NCBI GenBank assembly: GCA_024509875.1
Contig: JAMPIV010012204.1
Span: 62,001 to 126,000 of the forward strand
Origin: Oreohelix idahoensis
Lineage: Eukaryota > Mollusca > Gastropoda > Stylommatophora > Oreohelicidae
Length of the DNA stretch: 64,000 nt
Reading direction: 5' to 3'
Both the position numbers and the translations under genes were made by a program. Positions 57,463 to 64,000 of the stretch are shown piece by piece; the first letter of the stretch is position 1, and every line of letters begins with the position of its first letter. The notes beneath the pieces were generated by a model that saw nothing but the letters and a program-made list of their open reading frames with translations, made no database searches and had not been told where the DNA came from.

Positions 57463-60099
57463 CCCACTGTGATAACAAGTTGTAACTGTTATAAACAACG
57501 TCATTTTCCGTCTCAGTATGTTACCCCAACCAACCCCACGGCACCACACCCACAGGTACTGTAACCCACATGTGTTTGGATGTAGAGTCCACCACCAACC
57601 TCATCCCCCCACTCCTACGTAGCTGCGGTGTGGCATCACATTTGCACACATGTATGATGTTTGCCTATAAAAAAACGTAGCCTTCAGTGGCGTGGTGGTT
57701 ACTACAATCTCCAATCCACATAGCATGACAAGTCTGGACGCTGGTTTTTCGGGAAGATGGTGAGGGGTGGTAATCAACAGATGAATCACGTAAAGCCAAA
57801 TCACCCAAGAGGAGCGGTATTATAAGTGAGAATTTTATCAAGTAAGTCCATTTGTCACCACCCCACATTAACTAAACCCCCGGCCTCCAAGGATGACGTC
57901 GATAATAACGCTATTCCAACAATCAAACAATCAGTAGGGGTGGGTGCCTGTTTCCTCATCAACCACCCTTCCTCACTCCAGCAGACATTCGTACCGGATA
58001 TCCTCCCCGCCCCATCTCTGACCCACCATCGGGAACTACCCCGCGCCTTCCCGATACAAAGCTAAAACACCCAAACAACCAAACAAAAACACCACCACCA
58101 CCACAACACACTATCTCCTTCCCCGCATACCAACACACACACACCCCCACGCTGCTAAATAACTCTTGTCAGCACACCCCACGGAAAACAGTCGGCACCA
58201 CCCCCCCTCCCCCCCCCCCCCCCACCCCGAACCCCCCCATCGTAACATAAACATCCCCCCCCGAGAATCCACCCCCACAACTCCACCCCCCAAAAAAAAT
58301 GCCCCCAAACAAAGCCGCCCGCCCTCGCACCCCCTTATACACTATCAAACAGCCACCCATAAAAGACCACCCCCATACACTCCCCACACCGTCCGACGCC
58401 CCCCTAGATGCAAAATACCTAAAAACAATTGTTTGCGGCTGCATTACACCCCACTCGCTGTCGTTTTACTTAAGACATACAGTAACAGTCCCCTAAACTC
58501 GAGAAAAAAGGGTTGGCCATAGGGATTCGCGGTGGTAAGGGATATATGCTTTTTTTTGATGGGGGCAAACTATCACTGCTACCCCACCAAGTACCCCTCT
58601 ACTCCCCATACCCAGACTTACACGACCACTTTCCTCTCACTACAGCATTCGGGTCCCATATCACAACCAGTCCTGCCCTATTTTACCCCCAGCTATACAG
58701 CAGTCAAACATTTTGTTTTCACAAACCAGAAAAAAAACACAACCCCCCCCCGGCTTCCTCGTCTAACAAAACCACCCTCTCGTAACTCCTCCCGCCTCCT
58801 CCTGGGGGCGGGGATTAGCTTAAACCCACTGGGTCTACCGGTGACCCCGGGCCACCAACGCCGACCCCGCCAAAAGACTTCCACAAGACTCCCTGGAGGT
58901 CCGCCCAACCCAGGGGCTGTTGTGAATAACCCCACCCCCCCTATCAGATGTCTCTCCCCGTAAACCAACAAGAAGTCTTATGGAGGACCCGTAACAATTA
59001 TAGTTCTTATGATACTCCATAGCAAAGCCCCCCGTGAACTGACCCCCCAAGAACTACGTAATACGTTTCGTCTAAGCGAGAAACCACTCCTGGTTGTCTA
59101 ACCACTAGTGGTCCTTGGGCGTGTTTCAAAACCCAAATCCGATTGTGCTGCACGCCATTTTTATGGCAACCACCCCAATGTTCATTTATTCAATAGTGGC
59201 GGCTAGACTGTCACCAACTAATTGCCCACGTACAGATTTGATCAATAACAATGAACCCCCTGAAACATTCAAACACTGTTAAAATGTTACTTGTCAAAAA
59301 TGAGTCCCGCAGTCCCCCCCATGAATTACCTCAAAAACCATGATTCACTCCTTTCAACAATTCCCCAGTAATGCTGGTTTGTAGTTGCCATACCCAACCC
59401 CCATGGTTTATCAAGACCATATTCACAAAATGGGGAGTTGATAACTGTAGCCACCCACTGAATTGCTGGAATGAATATTATTTCCGCAACCCCTGTTGAT
59501 GGTTTGCTGGGCGTTTTTTGCATAAACGCAGTGGAGCATTACAGTAAGTTAACATCGCCTTATATCCTTTGCCGATCAAACCGCCCAAGGTTCTATGTCC
59601 CTCTCCCAGACTCCTCAACCTGTTGGTTCGACCTCAGGAACACCCGTGGACCACGACAAGGACCCTCCAGCCCCACCCCGAGCAACCAGGTCCAAAATGA
59701 CAATGAAACAATGTTGTAACAAATTATAAAAAATAAAAAACCTGGGAACTGCAACAACAACCCCATCGCCATTTCCCGCAAACCCTCCACATGGAGAAAG
59801 CCGAGCCCCCCCAGGACCAAACCATGGACCCCAACCCCCTTCCCCACTCGATATCGGCTTTGACCCGCCAGGCTTTCAAAAACCCCAAACCATTTCACAA
59901 ACTTCACCCCCCACCCCCAACCAACCAACAACCGTCCACCCCCACCATCCAACAGGTCCCCCCACACACCAAAACCACACAACCCGTACCCCCAACCCCC
60001 TCAATGCCTGATTACCAAATAAGTAACATAATAAATTTGTTTCAAGTCCCAGTTTTTGAATAACTTAACCCGATAAATGTACACATTTTTGTCTCCTTC
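57463..60099. other. Patchy low-complexity sequence, no gene identified
   Basis: Pieces of ordinary composition (57600-57850, 59100-59800) alternate with C-rich runs (58200-58330, 58740-58760). Short open frames have no recognisable motif. Confidence 0.45.
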
Positions 60100-60560
60100 T
60101 TTCACCTTTCAACTCCCGAAGGAGCATAGGCTTTAACAATCCTTGAATGAAAAGCTTTCCCCTCGTTCCTCGCCATCAGTTCAATTCTCCTCTATGGCTT
60201 CTTCCGAGATATACCCCCTGTCTCCAGTTCTCTTCACACACACTCCCCCTGTTCGTTGAAACCCTTCCTCTATCTCTCTTCCTCCCCTGATCCCACCCAG
60301 AACAAGGATTGTCTGGCAATGCTGTCAACGGGTTTTCTTAACGTGTGTCCTATCCATCTCCAGCGCCTAATTCCACTGGCGCTTTTCCAGTTTTTGTCAT
60401 CTGTAACTTCCACACCCCTGATGTTGTCAATCACCATTCATCAATCCCGGACTCAGTCCGCAAGCTTTCCACGTCATTATGCAACCATAGCTTTTTGGTT
60501 ATTATATCCAACTCCATGTTTCAACACCCCCACCCACCCAATATGATCCCCAACCGATCA
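60100..60560 (-). pseudogene. LINE ORF2 C-terminal fragment
   Basis: On the minus strand, frame pieces read RRWRWIGHTLRKPVDSIARQ followed by SLFW (about 60390-60310), then KRTGD near 60225, and SLCSFGS-stop near 60130. This is the conserved LINE ORF2 tail also seen at 8797-9035 and 9405-9985. The WIGH-TLRKP-DSI-RQ block is the best preserved of the three copies. Multiple frame changes are present; it is 5'-truncated and dead. Confidence 0.65.
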
Positions 60561-62300
60561 TTTTTTTGAGTTGACAATTCTGATGTTTGTGTTGGACCTA
60601 TTATTACTGTGTAAAAATTCTTAGACTTAATATTTTAAGCCAGTGAAAAGTCACAGTAATATATGCCCCACAATATGCCCGAAAGAGCTAAAACCAATCT
60701 GCCAACTATTCCTTTTAGATCTTTTTATAGGTTTTCCACACCAGTAACCCCCATTGAGTGAACGACTCCATTTTTAATCACTTACTCCCCCCATTATTGA
60801 GGGCCAACAGAATAGAAATGATTCCTGAAACTTTTCTTTATGGGCCCCCAACCGCCCCCAAAACCCAAACACCGTTCTATACCGGCAAAAATGCCTTCAC
60901 CAGAGAAAACCTAGAATTTACACTAAAACGAAGAAACCCCCCCTTAACCCAAACAATGCCCCCTTTTAATACGAAGGATAAAACACTCAATTGAGCCCGG
61001 CCCCCCCCCGTTTCTACTTTTTTTTTTCTATCCCTGTACCCCCTCGCCCGTTTCGTCTTTTTTGTCAATAGTGATTCCCCCCAACAACCCCCCGCTCACC
61101 CCTTAATAGCGGACCCCCTCGAACAGACCATCATTTTCTGCCTCAGAACCTCCCCCCCCCCCCCACCTCCAATCCCTAAGGATATTCATACTAATGAATG
61201 GCTTTCTTGTGGAACCGGAATCCACCCCCCCCCCAAACGACCACGCCTTCCCCAGTGAACTGATTCCCCCCTCGACCCACGGTCACCTGCCACCCCTCCC
61301 CCCCCACCCATCACCACTCACCCCCCCCCCCTATGCGGGCCCGCCCCCGCCCTTGGAAAAGGGACCACCCCCGGAGCACCCCCGACTACTCCCATCTCCC
61401 CCCGACCAACACAAAAGCTCCGCTCCCAACCCCCCCTCCCCCTCCGCCCATTCCCCCCCCCCCGCGCCCCACGAATAGTCCCCGGGCTTTCCCACATCCT
61501 CATAAAACCTGCCCCTAAACCGGATGGACTCTACCCTCCCTATGACCGGTCTCCCGCTCCCCTAGTAACGATCAGTTTGCTTCCCACCTGTTTGGCCCAA
61601 ATTCACTATTACTTATTTTACTTTTTTTTCAGTCCTATGGCATTAATTTTTTTAAACCACCGTCTCCCTTAACCTCCACACCCCCCCCCTCCGTTTATTC
61701 CCCGTCCATTTTTCACTTCCGTTATTTTTTGTAACTGGCGCTTCCTCCCCCCCCAGAATTTAAAGGCCATCACGCCCCCTTCCCACCCCCCCTCCCGATA
61801 AAAGTGGGCATGGGAAATAAGTAAATCACCCCGTCCAACCCCGAATTGCCCCCCCCACTCCTTGCCTTAACGCCCCCCAAATATTTTGGTTCTCATTCAC
61901 CCTTTTGAGAAACGCAGATAACTTGACAATAAATTCTGCTAATTTTATCAACAATTGGACCCTACAATTATGGTAAGAAAAGAAAAACTGTAGACTAGCC
62001 CTGAAGACACATACTCTCCCCTCCCGACGCCCTGAAAATTTGTAGGGCACCTCAACGTGGCTATCAAAGTCAAAGACCGTCCCCCCCCACCCCCACAACC
62101 TCCGCCAAAAAAATTCCCCCCACCCCCCGGAGATTGGCGTTAGGAAATCATTAAACCCCCTAGGTAATAGGTTAGGCCAGTTAACTCGTTTATGTCCCTG
62201 TCACATTTCACGCCCGCATCTAGGCGATGGGCGCTATTCAGATGGTACGTGGGTTTCGAAATCCTCGAGTTTCTATTTTTCCATTTCTGTTACTTGTTTA
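60561..62300. other. C-rich sequence, no gene identified
   Basis: Long C runs occur, notably 61015-61480 and 61680-61850. A more ordinary A/T-rich patch at 61880-62020 has no recognisable content. Proline-rich frames (61194-61518) reflect composition. Confidence 0.45.
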
Positions 62301-62309
62301 TTGCCCAGA

Positions 62310-63805
62310 TTCATTCCTGGCTTTATTTCTTTTCGCTTTTTTCCCGCTTTCCTAGTCTTTCAGGGTCTTTCTTTCTTCTTTTTCTTTCTCCCCCTGTTTT
62401 TCTTCCCCTTCTTCTGTCTTTCCTTCTGCTGTCTGTCTTTTCTTTCCTTTCTTTCAGTCCAGTTCCTTTCTTCTTTTTCTTTCTTTCTTTGTTTTCCGAG
62501 TCTTTCTTTCTCTCTTTTTTTTCTCCAGTCCTTTACTTTTCTTTCCCTTGCAAGTCCTTTACGTATTCTTTCCTTTCTTTCAGTCTTTACTTCTTTCTTC
62601 TTTCATTAGAGCCTCCTTACTATCTTCTTTTTTTTTTTCTCTTCCCCTTTCTGATGAGAACCAATTTCCCTTTCTTTCTTTCTTTCTTCTCTTCAGTCCT
62701 TTATCCCTTCTTTTTTCTTTCTTCCAAAAGTTTTTCTTTCCTTACTTCTTTCTTCCTTCTTTTTTTCCTTTCTTTCTTTCTTTCCTCTTTTCTTTTTTTT
62801 TTTTTTTTTTTTCCCTTTACCTTCTTCTTTCCTTCTTTCCAAAAAGTTTCCCTTCTTTCTTTCTTTCTTTCTTTCTATCTTTCAAGCAGTCCTTTCACTC
62901 TTTCTTTTTCTCGTCTTCTTTCCTTGTCCTTTTTCATCTTCTTTGAAGTCCACTTCTTTCTTTTTTTCTTTTTTTCTTTCCTGTCTCTTTTCACCTTCTT
63001 TCTTTCTGCCTCATTTTTATTTCTTTTCAGTCTTTACTCTTTCTTCTTTCAGCCTTTACTTTTTTTTCTTTTCAGTCTTTACTCCTTATCTTTCCTTTCT
63101 TTCCTTTTTCTTTCCTTTCTTTTCACCATCTTACCCTTCTTTCTTTCAGTCTTTCTTTCTTTCTTTCCGTCTTTACTTCTTTTTTTTTCTTTCAGTCTTT
63201 ACTTCTTTCTTTCTTTCAGTCTTTTACCGTTCTTTCCTTTCTCTTACTCCTTTCTTTCTTTCTTTTCTATTCTTTCTCCCTTCTTTCTTTCTCTTTCTTT
63301 CTTTTCTTTCTTTCTTTTTTTTTCCTTTTCTTTCTTTCTTTACTTCTTTTTCTTTTCTTTCTTTCAGTTTCTTTACTTTCTTCTTTATTCCTTTCTTTTT
63401 CTTTTCTTTCGTTTCTTTACTCTTTCTTCTTTCAGTCTTTACTTCTTTTTTTTCTTCTTTCAGTCTTTACTTCTTTCTTTCTTTCAGTCTTCTTTCTTTC
63501 CTTCAGTCTTTACTTCTTTCTTTCTTTCTTTCTTTTTTTTTCTTTCAGTCTTTACTTCTTTCTTTCTTTCTTTCTTTCTTTCTTTCAGTCTTTACTTTTT
63601 TCCCGTCTATACTTTTTTCTTTCTTTTAGTCTTTACTTCTTTCTTTCTTTCAGTCTTTCTTTATTTCAGTCTTTACTTCTTTCTTTCTTTCAGTCTTTAC
63701 TTCTGTCTTTTTTTTCTTTCAGTCTTTACTTCTTTCTTTCTTTCAGTCTTTACTTCTTTCTTTCTACTTTTTTTTTTCTTTATTTCTTTTCGTTCTTTCT
63801 TTCTT
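62310..63805 (+). repeat. TTTC polypyrimidine satellite, about 1.5 kb
   Basis: Almost pure pyrimidine on the plus strand. In the right half (from about 63170) a higher-order unit of about 24-28 bp emerges (CTTTCAGTCTTTACTTCTTT plus variable TTTC). The 551-codon frame across it (62192-63847), almost all F, S and L, is a composition artefact. Confidence 0.92.
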
Positions 63806-63869
63806 ACTTACTTACTAGTGCCTACCATTCACGTATTTAGTGCATAATTCACTCCCCTATTCTACAGTT

Positions 63870-64000
63870 TGAGCGTCCAAGTAGTTAAAGCTCTTGTTTC
63901 TCGAGACAAATAGAGCAGATTCGAAACAAGGTTGTGTCACTCTTCATTCTACTCCGCTGTAAAAAATGGGTAGGCCTACCAGTTAGGGAAGGCAAAGGTA
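63870..64000 (+). mobile_element. tRNA-derived SINE, cut by window end
   Basis: A-box-like stretch at 63872-63895 (GCGTCCAAGTAGTTAAAGC), B box GATTCGAAAC at 63918-63927, then CTACTCCGCTGTAAAAAATGGG and GTTAGGGAAGGCAAAGGT. These are the same body segments as in the SINEs at 3478, 10002 and 13266. It continues beyond the window. Confidence 0.6.

Noticed and set aside
56951..57478. Glycine/tryptophan-rich open frames on the minus strand
   Set aside because: They are translations of the poly-C tract, open in several frames at once.
62192..63847. 551-codon open frame
   Set aside because: It is almost entirely F, S and L from a TTTC polypyrimidine tract. The lack of stops follows from composition.

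Overview
The window looks like repeat-rich, intergenic or intronic DNA from an animal. I see no convincing host protein gene, rRNA or functional tRNA. Nearly everything recognisable is a transposable element or a tandem repeat. The element mix (Ty3/gypsy-type LTR elements with an unusual pol order, an animal-type Helitron, RTE/BovB-like and other LINE 3' ends, tRNA-headed SINEs, mariner and hAT remnants) fits an invertebrate, and I lean towards a lophotrochozoan such as a mollusc. The species assignment is inference only.

Layout: 1-5.8 kb holds unique AT-rich DNA, two tRNA-derived SINEs and three minisatellites (27, 26/70 and 32 bp units). A decayed Helitron with both ends and a Pif1-type helicase remnant spans 5778-8627. 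From 8.8 to 14.3 kb come LINE 3' ends, SINE pieces, TA microsatellites and an internally deleted mariner.

The centrepiece is 14.28-37.6 kb. An RTE/BovB-like LINE was split by a large LTR element (A, 14552-36386). Element A was then hit three times: by an opposite-strand element of a sister family (B, 18050-26875), by a solo LTR (16772-17878), and by a minus-strand solo LTR (29593-32005). Each of the three has a 5-bp target duplication, and the 3' LTR of A preserves the two empty LTR sites. A, B and a fourth copy, D (41279-51603), all place integrase upstream of reverse transcriptase, as in Ty1/copia, although their RT, RNase H and integrase are Ty3/gypsy-like. This is the Gmr1-like arrangement.

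From 38.6 to 39.5 kb a hAT-like non-autonomous element with an 8-bp duplication carries its own 27-bp minisatellite. Much of the sequence from about 39.5 kb to 63.8 kb looks like poorly corrected sequence: long homopolymers, insertion-type differences in D relative to A, C-rich and G-depleted stretches, a roughly 510-bp C tract and a 1.5-kb TTTC-type polypyrimidine tract. It still contains element D, one LINE 3' end, a possible TATA promoter near 52.06 kb and a SINE at the right edge.

None of the elements looks clearly active. B is closest: its coding region is broken only by four single-base length changes in A-runs. These copies were presumably mobilised in the past by proteins made from intact relatives elsewhere in the genome.
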